Translations under genes and position numbers: made by a program | Shown: positions 24,601 to 37,697 of the stretch, in pieces | Position numbering within the stretch: the first letter of the stretch is position 1 | Layout of the letters: each line of letters begins with the position of its first letter | NCBI RefSeq assembly: GCF_042477335.2 | Contig: NC_091257.1 | Span: forward strand, 40,952,501-41,016,500 | Source of the DNA: Ovis canadensis | Taxonomy: Eukaryota > Chordata > Mammalia > Artiodactyla > Bovidae | Reading direction: 5' to 3' | Length of the DNA stretch: 64,000 nucleotides | Notes under the pieces: model-generated | The model's database searches: none | What the model saw: only the letters and a program-made list of their open reading frames with translations | What the model was told of the DNA's origin: nothing

Positions 24601-25660
24601 CTCATGCACACTTCTAGGAGTTCTTTGACTCATTTAGCTGGTATTTGCCAAAGCAGCAACAGGGTGGTTCCAATTTCAATTTCTTCTCTTCAAACAGCAG
24701 TGAAGAATCAATTGATACTTTCTGCTTCTGCAGGTCACACCATCTTGCAGGCAGATCACATTATTTGGGCTTTTGGAACATGATTCATCATTCTTCCTGG
24801 ACAAGCAGAGGTGAGGGATGAGGAGGGTGGGGGAGAACCACTCAACTTGGTTCATGGCACCTGGCAGAAGTTGTAGAAACAATATAACATGAAGTCTTGC
24901 TGTCAGTACCAAGAAGCAAGTTTCAAAGCCGGTCTTATACAGGATGAGACCATGGAGGGGATCAACAGTTGAAGCCACATGGATTCGAAGCTAAAGGATA
25001 ATCTGTTCTTTTTTTTTTTTTTTTTTTTTTAGGACGATCTATTCTGGAAGGAGTCTATTCAGTAATAGGGTCCAGTCAGAAAACAGAAACCAAACTGGTT
25101 ATTTGGGAAATTTTAACATAAAATTATTAGCCAGTAACAAGAAATTGACTTCCAAGAGTGAGAAGGAGAATTCTTCATAATGCAAACATAGCCAATCCAG
25201 AGTGCAGCCCACGCCTTTAGGGCTGAGAGAGGAGAGGTCCCACAGAAGGAACAAGTGTGGAAATTCCCCCCTGCCATGGCTGAGACCCCTATCTCCGCCC
25301 CTTACAGAGAATGTGCCTGTGCATATGTAGCCCACTGGATGGAGAATTTCCCAAGATGCCACAGGGCAAGGCTGGCTGCCAGGAATCTGCCCATGGAATT
25401 CCCTGGGAAGCAATGGAAATCACTGGAGAGTGTGCACCTTCAGCTCTCCTATAACACCTTGCAGAAAAGCCACCTGCCATGCCATGAGAGCAAGAAAAAT
25501 ACAGGGCCAGAAAGAACAAGGGAAGCCTCTTCCTCTTGCAATGTCTACCCTGAACGCTCAAATATCAAACTAACATTGTACCAACTAACAAAGGAGACGT
25601 ATTCCAGGGTCCATCTCCAGGAGCACAAAGCAGGGCAAAGAAGGGGGAACTGACAACTGT
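24601..25660. other. Unassigned stretch, partly old-repeat-like
   Basis: A poly-T tract lies at about 25010-25030. The part from about 25050 to 25650 has the texture of an old interspersed repeat I cannot name. An open frame of 132 codons there (25255-25653) shows no recognisable domain. No gene supported. Confidence 0.4.
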
Positions 25661-28590
25661 TCAGTTCAGTTCAGTCACTCAGTCCTGTTTGACTCTTTAA
25701 GATCCCATGGACTACAGCATGCCAGGCTTCCCTGTCTATCACCAACTCCTGGAGTATGTTCAAACTCATGTCCATCGAGTCGGTCATGCCATCTCGCCAT
25801 CTCATCCTCTGTCGTCCCCTTATCTTCCCACCTTCAATCTTTCCCAGCATCAGGGTCTTTTCAAATGAGTCAGTTCTTCACATCAGGTGGCCAAACTATT
25901 GGAGTTTCAGCCTCAGCATCAGTTCTACCAATGAATGTTCAGGACTGATTTCCTTTAGGATTGACAGGTTGGATATCCTTGCAGTTCGAAAGCATCAATT
26001 CTCCGGTGCTCAGCTCTCCTCATAATCCAATTCTCACATCCATACATGACTATTTGAAAAACTGTAGCTTTGACTAGACAGACTTTTGTTGGCAAAATAA
26101 TGTCTCTGCTTTTTAATATGCCGTCTAGGTTGGTCATAGCTTTTCTTCCAAGGAGCAAGTGTCTTCTAATTTCATGGCTACAGTCACCATCTGCAGTGAT
26201 TTTCGAGCCCAAGAAAATAAAGTCTGTCACTGTTTCCGTTGTTTCTCCATCTATTTGCCATGGATTGATGGGACCAGATGCCATGATCTTAGTTCTTAGT
26301 TTTTTGAACCTTGAGATTTAAGTCAAAATTTGACTCTCCACTTTCACTTTCATCAAGAGACTCTTTAGTTCCTCTTCACTTTCTGCAATAAGGGTGGTGT
26401 CATCTTAATATCTGAGCTTATTGATATTTCTCCCAGCAATCTTGATTCCAACTTGTGCTTCATCCACTCCAGCATTTCGCATGATGTACTCTGCATATAA
26501 GTTAAATAAGGAGGGTGACGATATACAGCCTGGACGTATTCCTTTCCCAATTTGGAACCAGTTTGTTGTTCCATGTCTGTTTAAATTGTTGCTTCTTGAT
26601 CTGCTTCTCAAGAGGCAAGTAAGGTGGTCTGGTATTCCCATCTCTTGAAGAATTTTCCACAGTCTGTTGTGATCTATACAGTCAAAGGCTTTGGTGTAAT
26701 CAATAAAGCAGAAGTAGATGTTTTTCTGGAACTCTCTTGCTTTTTTGATAATCCTATGGATCTTGGTAATATGATCTCTGGTTCCTGTGCCTTTTCTAAA
26801 TCCAGCTTGAACATCAGGAAGTTCACAGAAGCCTGGCTTGGAGAATTTTGAGCATTACTTTGCTAGTATGTGAGATGAGTGTAATTGTGCGGTAGTTTGA
26901 ACGTACTTTGGCCTTGCCCTTCTTTGGGATTGGAATGAAAATCGACCTTTTCCAGTCCTGTGGCCACTGCTGAGTTTTCCAAATTTGCTGGCATATTGAG
27001 TGCACCACTTTCACAGCATCATCTTTTAGGATTTGGCATAGCTCAACTGGAATTCCATCACCTCCACTAGCTTTGTTCATAGAGATGCTTCCTAAGGCCC
27101 ACTTGACTGTACATTCCAGGATGTCAGGCTCTAGGTGAGTGATCACACCATTATGGTTATCTGGGTCATGAAGATCTTTTTTGTATAGTTTTTCTGTGTA
27201 TTCTTGCCACCTCCTGTTAATATCTTCTGCTTCTGTTAGGTCCATACCATTTCTGTCCTTTATTGAGCCCATCTTTGCATGAAATGTTCCCTTGGTATCT
27301 CTAATTTTCTTGAAGAGATCTCTAGTCTTTCCCATTCTGCTGTTTTCCTCTATTTCTTTGCACTGATCACTGAGGAAGGCTTTCTTATCTCTCCTTGTAT
27401 TCTTTGAAACTCTACATTCAAATAGGTATACCTTTCCTTTCTCCTTTGTCTTTCACTTCTCTTCTTTTCTCAGCTTTTGTAAGGCCTCCTCAGACAAACA
27501 TTTTGCCTTTTTGCATTTCTTTATCTTGGGGGTGGTCTTGATCCCTGCCTTCTGTACAATGTCACGAACCTCCACCCATAGTTCTTCAGGCACTGTCTAT
27601 CAGATCTAATCCCTTGAATTTGTCATTTCCACTGTATAATCATTAGGGATTTGATTTAGGTCATACCTGAATGGTCTAGTGGTTTTCCCTACTTTCTTCA
27701 ATTTCAGTCTGAATTTGGCAATAAGGAGTTCATGACCTGAGCCACAGTCAGCTCCCGGTCTTGCTTTTGCTGACAGTATAGACTGTATAGAGCTGACTGT
27801 ATAGAGCTTCTCCATCTTTGGCCGCAAAGAATAGAATCAATCTGATTTTGGTATTGACCATCTGGTGATGTCCATGTGTAGAGTCTTCTCTTGTGTTGTT
27901 GGAAGAGGGAGTTTGCTATGACTAGTATGTTCTCTTGGCAAAACTCTGTTAGCCTTTGCCCTGCTTCATTTTGTACTCCAGGGCCAAATTTGCATGTTAT
28001 TCCAGGTATCTCTTGTCATCCTACTTTTGCATTCCAGTCCCCTATAATGAAAAGGACATCTTTTTTGGGTGATAGTTCTAGAAGGTCTTATAGGTCTTCA
28101 TAGAACCATTCAACTTCAGCTTCTTCTGCATTACTGGTTGGGGCATAGACACGGATAACTGTGATATTGAATGGTTTGGCTTGGAAATGAACAGAGATCA
28201 TTCTGTCATTTTTGAGACTGCATCCAAGTACTGCATTTCGGACTCTTTTGTTGACTATGAGGGCTACTCCATTTCTTCTAAGGGATTCTTGCCCACAATA
28301 GTAGATATAATGGTCATCTGAATTAAATTCACTCATTCCAATCCATTTTAGTTCCCTGATTCCTAAAATGTCGATGTTCACTCTTGCCAGCTCCTGTTTG
28401 ACCACTTCTAATTTACCTTGATTCATGGCCTTTTCATTCCAGGTTCCTATGCAATATTATTCTTTACAGCATCAGACTTTACTTCCATCATCAGTCACAT
28501 CCACAACTGGGCATTGTTTTCTCTTTGGCTCCAGTCTTCATTCTTTCTGGAGTTATTTCTCCACTCTTCTCCAGTAGAGACACTGGTAAT
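25661..28590 (-). mobile_element. BovB copy C, about 2.9 kb, long but 5'-truncated
   Basis: Antisense BovB from its TTCAGTTCAG tail to the endonuclease N-terminus. On the minus strand, 28426-28088 encodes endonuclease text (NQGKLEVVKQELARVNIDIL; RNGVALIVNKRVRNAVLG). Its C-terminal end near 27700-27760 reads GADCGSGHELLIAKFRLKLK, so the SDH catalytic motif is SGH. RT text follows (AKMGSIKDRNGMDLTEAED near 27260; WPQDWKRSIFIPIPKKGKAK near 26950). Motif A and the YADD box zone (26380-26700) are frame-broken, and a stretch near 26830 is shortened. Compared with copy A it lacks roughly 560 bases of 5' end. Confidence 0.94.
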
Positions 28591-28597
28591 CAGACTT

Positions 28598-28816
28598 CCC
28601 AGGTGGCACTAGTGGTAAAGAACCTGGCTGCTGATACAGAAGACATGAGATGTGAGTTTGATCCCTGGGCTGGGAAGATCCCCTGGAGGAGGGCATGGCA
28701 ACCCACTCCAGTATTCTTGCCTGGAGAATCCCCATGAACAGAGGAGCCTGGTGGGCTACAGTCCATAGTGTTGCAACGAGTGAGATGTGCCTGAAACCAC
28801 TTAGCATGCAGGCATG
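28598..28816 (+). mobile_element. Bov-tA SINE abutting the 5' end of BovB copy C
   Basis: Sense Bov-tA from ACTTCCCAGGTGGCACTAG. The 3' end has a GCATGCAGGCATGCATGC tract. Confidence 0.92.
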
Positions 28817-29829
28817 CATGCAACAGGTAAAATGAAGACACAGGTTTGGAGAAATGTCCTGAGTCCATCAAGGTCATTTTTGATGTCACACTCATGACCT
28901 CCGATGAGGGAGTATGGAGACTAACTTGCAGGGGATTGTGGACATCATGGCTCTTGAATTGATCTGCTCCTAAACATGTAACTGCATGTTCTCTAAGCCT
29001 CTCCTCCCCCAGTCAGTGTTGAAAAGAAATGAAATACACCAGCTCCCTATTCCTCTTGGCAGGCTGGCCTGAGTCCTAATGAGATGTCTACAGCATACTT
29101 TGTGTTAGGGCTTTCTGTCATAACTAGTAACTTCCCAGAGCATAAGCTGGAATGAAATAAAGGGAGATTTGGAGTCGACATTCGCTACAGGAGCATATTT
29201 GAATATTTTAAAATTTAATTAACCACTACTATGAATTATATGACGGAATTCACCAACTCAGAGTCAAACCAGTTCTTACAGCCATTTGATTGGATGTCTT
29301 AAGCATACAACCATGTAACAGATTTGTTGAGAGACACTGAAAATCTTTCCCAGTGAAATGTTAAAGGGAATTTTATCAACCACAATCTCAAAGGAATTAA
29401 TTTAGGTATAAATGACTCCTCTTTCTCTTCCTGCTGCTGAAACATGGAGCCTATGAATAACTGGAGATGCACACGGCAGTTGACCCGCAGGACCAGAACA
29501 AACCTTGCAGTGGACTAACACCCTAGAGGCATGCCATCTGTTAACTCCAGGTCTGGGAGAGTCTTCTTTTCTGGCATTTAAGCTTCTTCCCCTTGAACTA
29601 AACTCATTGGCCTGCTGTGAACCCAGCTCTGTGCCCAGAGTTGAGAGGGGTGTTTATAGAAGAAACCACCCGGCCAGGATATAGAACTATGAGAAAGCCA
29701 CAAAGAACTAAAGAAGGGGCCTCAACTTTGTGTCACCAACAATAAAGACAAGAGATATTCAGACACAGGACAACCCATGTGTGTGACTGCCTGTGGGCAG
29801 GACTCATGAAGAAGCCACATAGACTTTTC
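28817..29829. other. Unassigned single-copy-like stretch
   Basis: No gene, RNA or named repeat recognised. Confidence 0.5.
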
Positions 29830-29971
29830 CTGTTTTTTGGCTGTGCCAAGGCTTAGTTGTGGCATGTGGGATCTTTATCTGTGGCAATGTGGAATCTAGT
29901 TCCTTGACCAGGAATCAAACCCGGGCCCCCTGCACTGGGAGTCTTAACCACTGGACCACCAGGAAAGCCCC
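29830..29971 (-). mobile_element. CHR-type SINE
   Basis: Minus strand begins GGGGCTTTCCTGGTGGTCC (tRNA-like head at 29971) and runs to an A-rich end near 29832. Confidence 0.87.
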
Positions 29972-31112
29972 TGCCTATAATGTTTTGATGTATTTCCTTT
30001 GGTGGTGAAGTGGGTTCCAGTAGAAGAAAGACTTGAAGTGGCTGATTATTTAAATCCTGGGGTCCAATTCTACCTTTTTGACTCATTATTTCTGTGATGT
30101 GAGGCAAAGGACTCATTAAACCTCAACCTGTTCTATTCTCGAAGTGAGCATGATAACATGCTTTGTCCCAAAAGGAGACTGTAAACAGTCAATTCCATCA
30201 GCATTTATTATTATTCAGAAGGTATACTTAACAAGATGTGATGAGTCAGAATACTTCTTTTCTTGGCCATACCTCCTGTAGTCACCTTTGAAAAGAATTG
30301 CACTTAAATAAATTGGAAAGAAAAACCACCTTCGTCTGTATAATTCACCCTGAATAAAGACAACAGGAAGCAAAACAACATTCCAGGCTCATACATGTAT
30401 GTATATTTGTTTGTTTCTTATTTTAACCCAAAGAAGGCAGTAATACTTTCAAAGAGGCAAGCAAGCAAGCCAAGAGCCCAGGTTTCGACAGCAGATGACA
30501 GCTGAGAGTCCAGGACAAGTCAAAGGCTCTATTTTTAGTTTTTAGTCAAAGAATAAAAAACAAGACCTTCCTGTGGGAATTATCTACACTGAGTCACGCC
30601 AACACCATAAGACTGGAATAAAATAGCTCTATAACTCAAAGCATTCATTACCTGAAATCAAGAAACAGAAGTCGTTTTTGAGATTCTATTCTCCTTAAGC
30701 TTAGACTTTGAGGGCATTTACCGAAATAAGCATTTTGCCCTTAATCATCCAGTGCCAATGACCCCAGCAGCTGAGCTGGCTCTTCGATGGCAAAAGAGGG
30801 GGAAAGGGGCTTTACAAAAATCAGCTAAATTAGACATTAAAGATTATTTAAATCCAAAGCAAGGGATAAAGAACCAGCCACTCTAAATATTATTCAATCA
30901 GTTGTTTGAACAATAATGTCTAAGTTTTCTGCTCAACCTGAATTGACGAGTCTGTTTTCACTTCATCCATTTCATTTTCCAGGGCCAAGCACATGGTAGG
31001 GTTACTGAGAATGTACAGGATGTGAACACAAAAACAATATTCAATATCATCTAGGTATGACTTGCACTCAGAAATGGAGATGTCATCTGATTTAATGCCC
31101 TTTATTTTTTTT
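29972..31112. other. Unassigned single-copy-like stretch
   Basis: A/T-rich, with no long frames, hairpins of note or repeat family recognised. Confidence 0.5.
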
Positions 31113-31395
31113 TCAATTTTCTTTCTTTTTTTTTTTTTAATTGGGCGTACTCGCTTTACAATGTTGTATTAGTTTCTGATGTACACTAAACAGTGTGAAT
31201 CAGCTATACGTATGCATACATCCCCTTCCTCTGGAGCTCCCTCCCACCCCACCCCACCCCCATCCCACCCCTCTAGTTCAAAACGGAGCACCAAGCTGAG
31301 CTCCCTGTGTTATACAGCATCTTCCCACTAGCTATCTGTCTTATACATGGTAGGGTATATACACCAATCCCTATCTCCCAATTCACCTGACTTCC
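31113..31395 (-). mobile_element. L1 3' end fragment
   Basis: Antisense L1 3' UTR: poly-T at 31123-31138, TTTACAATGTTGTATTAG, then the C-rich zone 31230-31275. This is the older Cetartiodactyla L1 type, not the same family as 1-5710. Confidence 0.85.
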
Positions 31396-32003
31396 TCCAC
31401 CCCGAAGTAACTGAGACCCAAGGAATTACAACAACTTTCCTCAGTCAAGTAATAAGTTAGTAACAGAGCAGAAATACTCAAAGACTATAATGGTTAAAAG
31501 TCTTGATTTTCAACAAGAGAAAGAAGAGGTTCCAAGAAGATAATGGAAGAATGCTAGATTTATAGCTGGAAGCAGTCACTGAAATCATCTATCCTGACCC
31601 TGTCATTTTTAGAGGTGAAACCGAACTAGACAGTAAAGATGCTGTCCCAGCGACGTTCTGCCAGCTGACAACAGAGCCTGGGCTAGAACCTGCATCTACC
31701 GATCTTTGCCTGGGGATCTTTCCACTTCATTAGCATTGAGAGTCTTCTCAGGCAACATTCTAGAATAGATTATTAAACAGATGGCTGGGGAGCATTTAAA
31801 AAAGAAAGCAATCATTAGCAGCCAGCATGAGTTCAGTTAGAACAAGTCAGTCATGCCAGGCTAACCTCATTTCCTTTTTGATACAAATGTACCCATTATT
31901 GAAGTATGCAAAATGGGGGGGGGGAGGTGTGGGGGGAGGGTTGATATTTGTGGGGGAGATACTCTAACAGAATTGAGGAGACCTTGCCCACTCCAGTATT
32001 CTT
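31396..32003. other. Unassigned stretch with a G-tract
   Basis: Mostly single-copy-like. A G-run of 10 and further G-blocks at 31915-31940 precede a truncated SINE remnant (CCCACTCCAGTATTCTT near 31987). Confidence 0.5.
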
Positions 32004-32196
32004 GGGCTTCCCTTGTGACTCAGCTGGTAAAGAATCTGCCTGCAATGTGGGAGACCTGGGTTTGATCCCTGGGTTGGGAAGATCCCCTGGAGAAAGGAAA
32101 GGCTACCCACTCCAGTATTCTGGCCTGGAGAATTCCATGAGTCCATGGGGTCTCAAAGAGTTGACACAACTGAGTGCAACTTTCACTTTTCACTGA
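32004..32196 (+). mobile_element. Bov-tA SINE
   Basis: Sense Bov-tA, GGGCTTCCCTTGTGACTCAG to TTTCACTTTTCACT. CACTCCAGTATTCT before it and inside it suggest insertion at a matching site of another SINE, a composite seen often in ruminants. Confidence 0.92.
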
Positions 32197-32383
32197 TGCT
32201 GGGAAATACGGAGGGCAGGAGAAGAAGCAGGTGACAGAGAATGGGATGGTTGGATGCCTTCATCGACTCAGTGGACATAAGTTTGAGAAAACTCTGGGAG
32301 ATAGTGAAGAACATGGAAGCCGGACATGCTACAGTCCATGGGGTTGCAAAGAGTCAGACACAACTGAGCGACTGAACAAGGAT
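32197..32383 (+). mobile_element. BovB 3' tail fragment
   Basis: GATGCTGGGAAATACGGAGG onward matches the last roughly 190 bp of BovB, ending GAGCGACTGAACAA. It directly abuts the SINE upstream. Confidence 0.9.
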
Positions 32384-32504
32384 GGTTGTACCTAACCTAT
32401 ATCGGTCTATATTTTTCCTCTCCTTGTTTCCCTGGCCCATGCTGTTTTCAAAACTCCATAATTCTCCATTTCCCCACCTAAGACTGGAACCAGTGAGAAT
32501 CTAT

Positions 32505-32850
32505 ATTCTCTTCTTTTTAATTTTTAATTTTCATTTTTAACTTTTTATATTGGAAGTGAAAGTGAAGTGAAGTGAAAGTTGCTCAGTTGTGTCCGACTCT
32601 TTGCAAACCCACGGACTATACAGTCCGTGGAATTCTCCAGGCCAGAATACTGGAGTGGGTAGCCACTCCCTTCTCCAGGGGATCTTCCCAACCCAGGGAT
32701 TGAACCAGGGTCTCCTGCATTGCAGATGGATTCTTTACCAGCTGAGCCAGGAGGTCAGCTGATTACAATGTCGTGAGAGTTTCAGTTGGACAGCAAAGGG
32801 ACTGGGTCATACATATACATGTATTCATTCTCCCCCAAATAGTCTTTCTC
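32505..32850 (-). mobile_element. L1 3' end fragment split by a Bov-tA SINE
   Basis: L1 antisense text at 32505-32555 (TTTTTATATTGGA) resumes at 32757 (GCTGATTACAATGTCGTGAG). A minus-strand Bov-tA fills 32556-32756. Confidence 0.78.
32556..32756 (-). mobile_element. Bov-tA SINE
   Basis: Antisense Bov-tA starting GTGAAAGTGAAGTGAAGTG and ending with the head near CCAGCTGAGCCAGGAGG. Confidence 0.93.
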
Positions 32851-34465
32851 TTAGCAATTTTGTGTGGCTTGGATCCTTTAACCTTCTCCAAATAAAAAAT
32901 ATAGGACTTCCATATTTGCAGAATTTGTTTTGCTTGTGAATACTAAATATTGAGGAGAAGGCTCATAAATATCATGTCCTGAGTCGAGGAAAATGTCGGG
33001 AATTTTGGATCCACCCGATTTTCCTACTGCTATTGAGTAAATACCGTGCATTCTTAAATGCCAAGAGCCCCAGGAAAGGAAGGAAGATATCATTACCAAG
33101 TGATACATGCAGAGATGAACATCTCTTAGTTTGTAATGAAATCAAAGTATCAGACTTTCCCATGGATGATCATAGTGTGTATTAATTTGGAGATGAGCTA
33201 TAAATGAACTTTGAGAGGATTTTGAAAAATTTGTGAAGGGAGAAGGGGTTTTAATCTATATAAATCTTTGTAAAATTTTTTGCCATGGACTTAACTTACT
33301 TAATAACATTGCCCACCACTGGGATGTCAGAGGGAAACCTGAGGTCACCAAAGTTTTCTAGATTAGGGAAGATAACACATAAATGTTAGTAGAATATATA
33401 GAATACCTTGATTGCCCAAGACTTCCATGGTCTCCTCATTAAATATTGCGACCAGATTTCAGGGCAGAGTTAGTGTTGATGAATGGTTCTAGAGTTCTCT
33501 AGAAGCTGACCACTGTTCTGTTCTTGGCTCTGTATTATTAAACTGATGTTCTGGATGAAAGCATTTATTCCTTGTTGACAAAATCAGTAGCAAAAAATTT
33601 AGGCTCAACTTAACTTCCCACCAATTAAATCCATGAAAACATGGTGCAGCCCCAGGAGATAATCAATAGCCACTGCTGAAGGTGGTAAATAGAGGTTGGA
33701 TGAAGTCTAGTGGAGACACATCCCAGTAAATTCAATGCATCTATGAGGCTATGCAGCCAAATAGTCTTTTGGACTTCTATTTTGTGATTGAATTATTCTA
33801 AACTAAAGGTACATTAAACTATCTGAGATGCAAATGCATTCCACTTATTATTGGTTAGGAAAAATAATGTTTGTTTCTTTTTTTTTGATCTGCTATTTGT
33901 TTTGCCTGTTCAAGGTGACACGGGCCACATGTGTTCAATATGCTCCAGACCTGGATGAATAACTCAGAGGAGGCCAGCCAACACCAGGGAGTCTCTAGGT
34001 TAAAAAGGTGAGAGTGAGTCACAAATGGATGTAAAAAATTATATTTGCAAGACAACGTTTGGATGAGAAAAATATCCCAGAGGAAGAGATCGGTGTATTC
34101 TATGACACCCTAGTTTAGAGGAAATATTACTTCAGAGTAGAAACCATTCCTAAAACACAGTTCCATTTTAAATCAGAGAACTCATAATGAGATGTTTTCT
34201 CATCATTTTTCAAATGGAAGTCATCAGGGTGCTTTCAAACAGCTATGTGGCAAGAGGAGCTCTCTCTCTATAAAAGGGAACTCTCTCCCTTTTTAAAGAG
34301 AACCCAAGGGTGCCTAGGTCCATGGGGGCTGATGAGCATGCATCTTTGTTAGTTCTCAAAGTCCTCCCTGCCAAAATCAATCTCAACTGCTAGGGAATTA
34401 CTTCACATCAGCAATATCTTCCCCATTTTCCTAAACACAGTAGTCAAAAGAATGAGAACAAAACA
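32851..34465. other. Unassigned single-copy-like stretch
   Basis: 1.6 kb with no recognisable gene, repeat or RNA. Open frames are short and lack domains. Confidence 0.5.
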
Positions 34466-34695
34466 AAACTAGAAAGACAATTATTGATACTATATATAAA
34501 GTAGATAACTAACAAGCATGTACTATATAGCAGAGGAAGCTGTACTCAATGCTCTGTGGTAACTTAAACGGGAAGGAAATCCAAAAAGGAGGGGATACGT
34601 GTAATCATATAGCTGATTCACTTTGCTGTACAGAAGAAACTAACATAATATCGTAAAACAACTATCCTCCAATAAAAATTTATTTAAGAAAACAA
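34466..34695 (+). mobile_element. L1 3' end fragment
   Basis: Sense L1 3' UTR: TATATAGCAGAGGAAGCTG, TTCACTTTGCTGTACAGAAG, closing AACTATCCTCCAATAAAAAT. Confidence 0.87.
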
Positions 34696-34904
34696 AACTA
34701 GAAGACAGGATAGCTATAATCTAGGGTCTCCCTAGAGAGTGGCAGAGAAATGCCCCTAAATCACAGGTTGATATTGTTACCGCAGGAGTACTGTAAGAGG
34801 AACCAGGAGAATGAGATTCCTTCCAATTTTCATGCTTCTTCCATCACTTTGGGGTCTTCATCTGAGTCTCACATTCTCTGTGAGTCCCCACTTTGGGGGG
34901 AAGG

Positions 34905-35400
34905 ATTCTTAGAGATGGGGATATTTGAGCTAAAACCTCCAAACATGAGAAAAATTCAGCCATAGGAAGAGGTTTTCAGGCAAATGTAACAGCTGGTGTC
35001 AGTGTTTGCGGGGGAAGGCAGTTTGGGCTTGTGCTTGAGGAACTTAGAGGGTCTGCAGGGGCTGGAAGAGACAGAGGGCAGGTGAGCTGTGGAGGCTGGA
35101 AGGAATTGGATCACGCAGGGCCTCTATGCCCTAGTCAGGGCTTCAGATCTTTATCAGCACTTTGAAAACAACAAAGGTGGTTAAGCGACATAGAGACATG
35201 AGTTATGATGTCTAATGCTTCCTCAAGCTTTTCTGTGGAGCATAGGTTGCCAACAGCCTCAGGAGGGTAGGAAGACCACCAACTTGGTGGCAACTCAAGT
35301 TGTGAGCAAGACACGATTTCAGCTAGAAGGGCAGAAGGGGGAAAGTGAGAAACTGAGATGTAGTTAAGGAGGAGAACTGACAAGACCTGCAGCACATAGC
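34905..35400 (+). repeat. Old interspersed repeat of unnamed family
   Basis: Text such as CACGCAGGGCCTCTATGCCC and GTGCGAGTAATCCAAGG matches a widespread ancient mammalian repeat that I recognise by sequence but cannot name. A second copy spans 61095-61800. Confidence 0.5.
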
Positions 35401-36718
35401 TGAGATGTTATTGTGCGAGTAATCCAAGGACGCCTCAGTGGGTTTTTTAAAAGTCTGAATATTTGTGTACAAATGCAAGACAGGGCTATCCCTACAACAT
35501 CACAGACCAAAATGTGTGGTTCAGCCTATAAAATGCTACTCTTGGTAAACGTGCTTGCTAAATTTATTCCTGAACATAACGAGGAAAGAGTCCCATATAT
35601 ACATTTACCCACCAGGAGCTTCAGTGGACAGGCCGGAATATCATGGACAATAATCACTGTTTCAGTTACTACCCACTGTAACTCCCCCCACCCTGCCCCC
35701 CATGGACAGGCCAGAATGGCTCCTTTTGAGACAGATCTGTCCTTGTAGATCTGGGAGCATCTTGAAATTGCCAGTGCCATGCTGCTCCCATGCCTCATTC
35801 CATGACTGGTTTCCAAGAGCAACCTTCCCATTCTTACTCAGGGAGTCATCTAGGACATCCTTGACAGTCTTCTTCCTTCTACAGGGCCCTGAGAGGAGTT
35901 GCAAAAGACACATCCATAAAGCCAAAATACCAGGCAATTATGGCAGCCCCAAATCAAACCATCTATATGATATTATATAGAAAGACGAAGTGATTTATCA
36001 GCTGGGTTTTTTTTGCCTTTGACTCTAAGGATGAGCTTTATTTAGACATAACCAAAATCACTATTCCATAGAGAGCTTAGGGCTACCCTGATTCTGGAAG
36101 ATGCTATATAAAACTCGGTTCTATTTCCAATGCTGCTATAGAACAAAAATAAACCATCAGCAGCCTGTACGTTCATTTATACATACATACTGTACCTTCT
36201 CTAGCGGAAAATATTCACACAACAGATTGAATTCAATATGCTTTCCCTGAAGATGTTATTTCTGAATAAGAGAAGTGCTATTACCTAAAATTAAAAAGAT
36301 AACATTAATTGCACCGTGATTCCATTGCCTCCACACAATCTCCACTGATGAGTCTCTTAATTGCTCCAGTCACAAAGTGATCCAAACACGAATCTCAGTT
36401 TGAGGAGGAAGTATATGGTTGGATCCTTACATTTCGAGCAGGCTGAATTCAGAAATCAGAAATCAACAGCTGTGTTTCTGGGAAAGTGTCTCTAGAATAT
36501 TTCCGAGCCACTTGAGATCAGTATTTGCTTTCTAGATATTGCAAAACAGGAAATCGATACCAATATAAATGGGCCATGAGGAGTCCCTTTGAAATTGCAC
36601 TGGTACATTTTTTTCTGTTAAATAAAAAGAGACTATTTTAAATGATATTACCCTAAGTTAGTAAGAATCTTATCAATTGCTGACAGCATTAGAAACTGTC
36701 CTAGTCCTTTTTGAAAGC
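35401..36718. other. Unassigned single-copy-like stretch
   Basis: No gene supported. Overlapping frames on both strands near 35410-35940 are unrelated to known domains. Confidence 0.5.
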
Positions 36719-36824
36719 AGTTAACCCACTCCAGTGTTCTTGCCTGGAGAATCCCAGGGACGGGGGAGCCTGGTGGGCTGCCATCTATGGGGTTGCACAG
36801 AGCCGGACACGACTGAAGCGACTT

Positions 36825-36864
<40 letters not shown>
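36719..36864 (+). mobile_element. Bov-A2 SINE, 3' unit, with AGC microsatellite tail
   Basis: The second Bov-A unit (AACCCACTCCAGTGTTCTTG to CGACTTAGC) followed by about 12 AGC units at 36827-36864, the usual Bov-A2 tail. Confidence 0.94.
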
Positions 36865-36865
<1 letters not shown>

Positions 36866-36969
36866 TAAGAATCAAAAGCAACAAAAAATGTACACCTTTT
36901 ACACACTTTTCTCCTCAACTAGTGAAATTATAGCCTAATAGAATATTCCAAAATGCGGGGGTTGGGGGG

Positions 36970-37130
36970 GGGGATCACATGCTTAAAGAAGTATTTCAGA
37001 TCATTCATAATAGTAAAAACTGGGAAGAAATCTATGTATCTAACAGTAGAGAAATTGTTAAATTATGGAGTGAAGCTATATGGGTATCTATTTCCTGTTC
37101 TGCAATATTCAGAAAGCTGGGGTGACACAT
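36970..37130 (+). repeat. Possible old L1 fragment
   Basis: AAACTGGGAAGAAATCTATG and AATTATGGAGTGAAGC resemble the L1 ORF2 3' end. A G-tract (36955-36972) lies just before. Weak. Confidence 0.45.
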
Positions 37131-37484
37131 TGTGAAGTCAGCCAAGGCTAAGTGTTGGCCATCAAGGGGTACCTACTACTGTGCCCATGCCTCTAATTTA
37201 CAATTTGATGCAAATACCTAGATATAGAAACCAAAAAAAGCCAAGATCAAGTGTCTATAATGCCTTCATGTCCACTTGAACAATGTTAATAAGCAGTGCT
37301 TTGTGGGCTAATAAACAATTCCACATGACTAATTTTTTTCTCTGCCAAGTTCATCAGTTAATAATAATGACCTTTTGCTCTCTGTAGATAGTGAAGGCAA
37401 TCTTGTAACCTTTCCCTCTAAAATGGAATTCCTCCCCTTCCACTACGCTCCCCTGTGTGTCTATGTCCCCCAAGACTCTTCATA
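37131..37484. other. Unassigned stretch
   Basis: Nothing recognised. Confidence 0.5.
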
Positions 37485-37697
37485 GGATGTGTGCATGCTC
37501 AGTCACTGAGTCATGTCCAGCTCTTTCGTGACCCCATGGACTGCAGTTGGCCAGGCTCCTCTGTCCATGGAGTTTCCCAGGCAAGAATACTGGAATGGGT
37601 TGCCATTTCTTTCCGGGGATCTTCCCCACCCAGAGATCTAACCTGTGTCTGCTGTGTAAACAGGTAGATTCTTTACCACTGAACCACCTGGGAAGTG
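37485..37697 (-). mobile_element. Bov-tA SINE
   Basis: Antisense Bov-tA from TGTGTGCATGCTCAGTCAC to the head GAACCACCTGGGAAG. Confidence 0.92.

Noticed and set aside
25255-25653. 132-codon frame
   Set aside because: Lies in sequence with old-repeat texture, no domain, and a comparable frame exists on the opposite strand.
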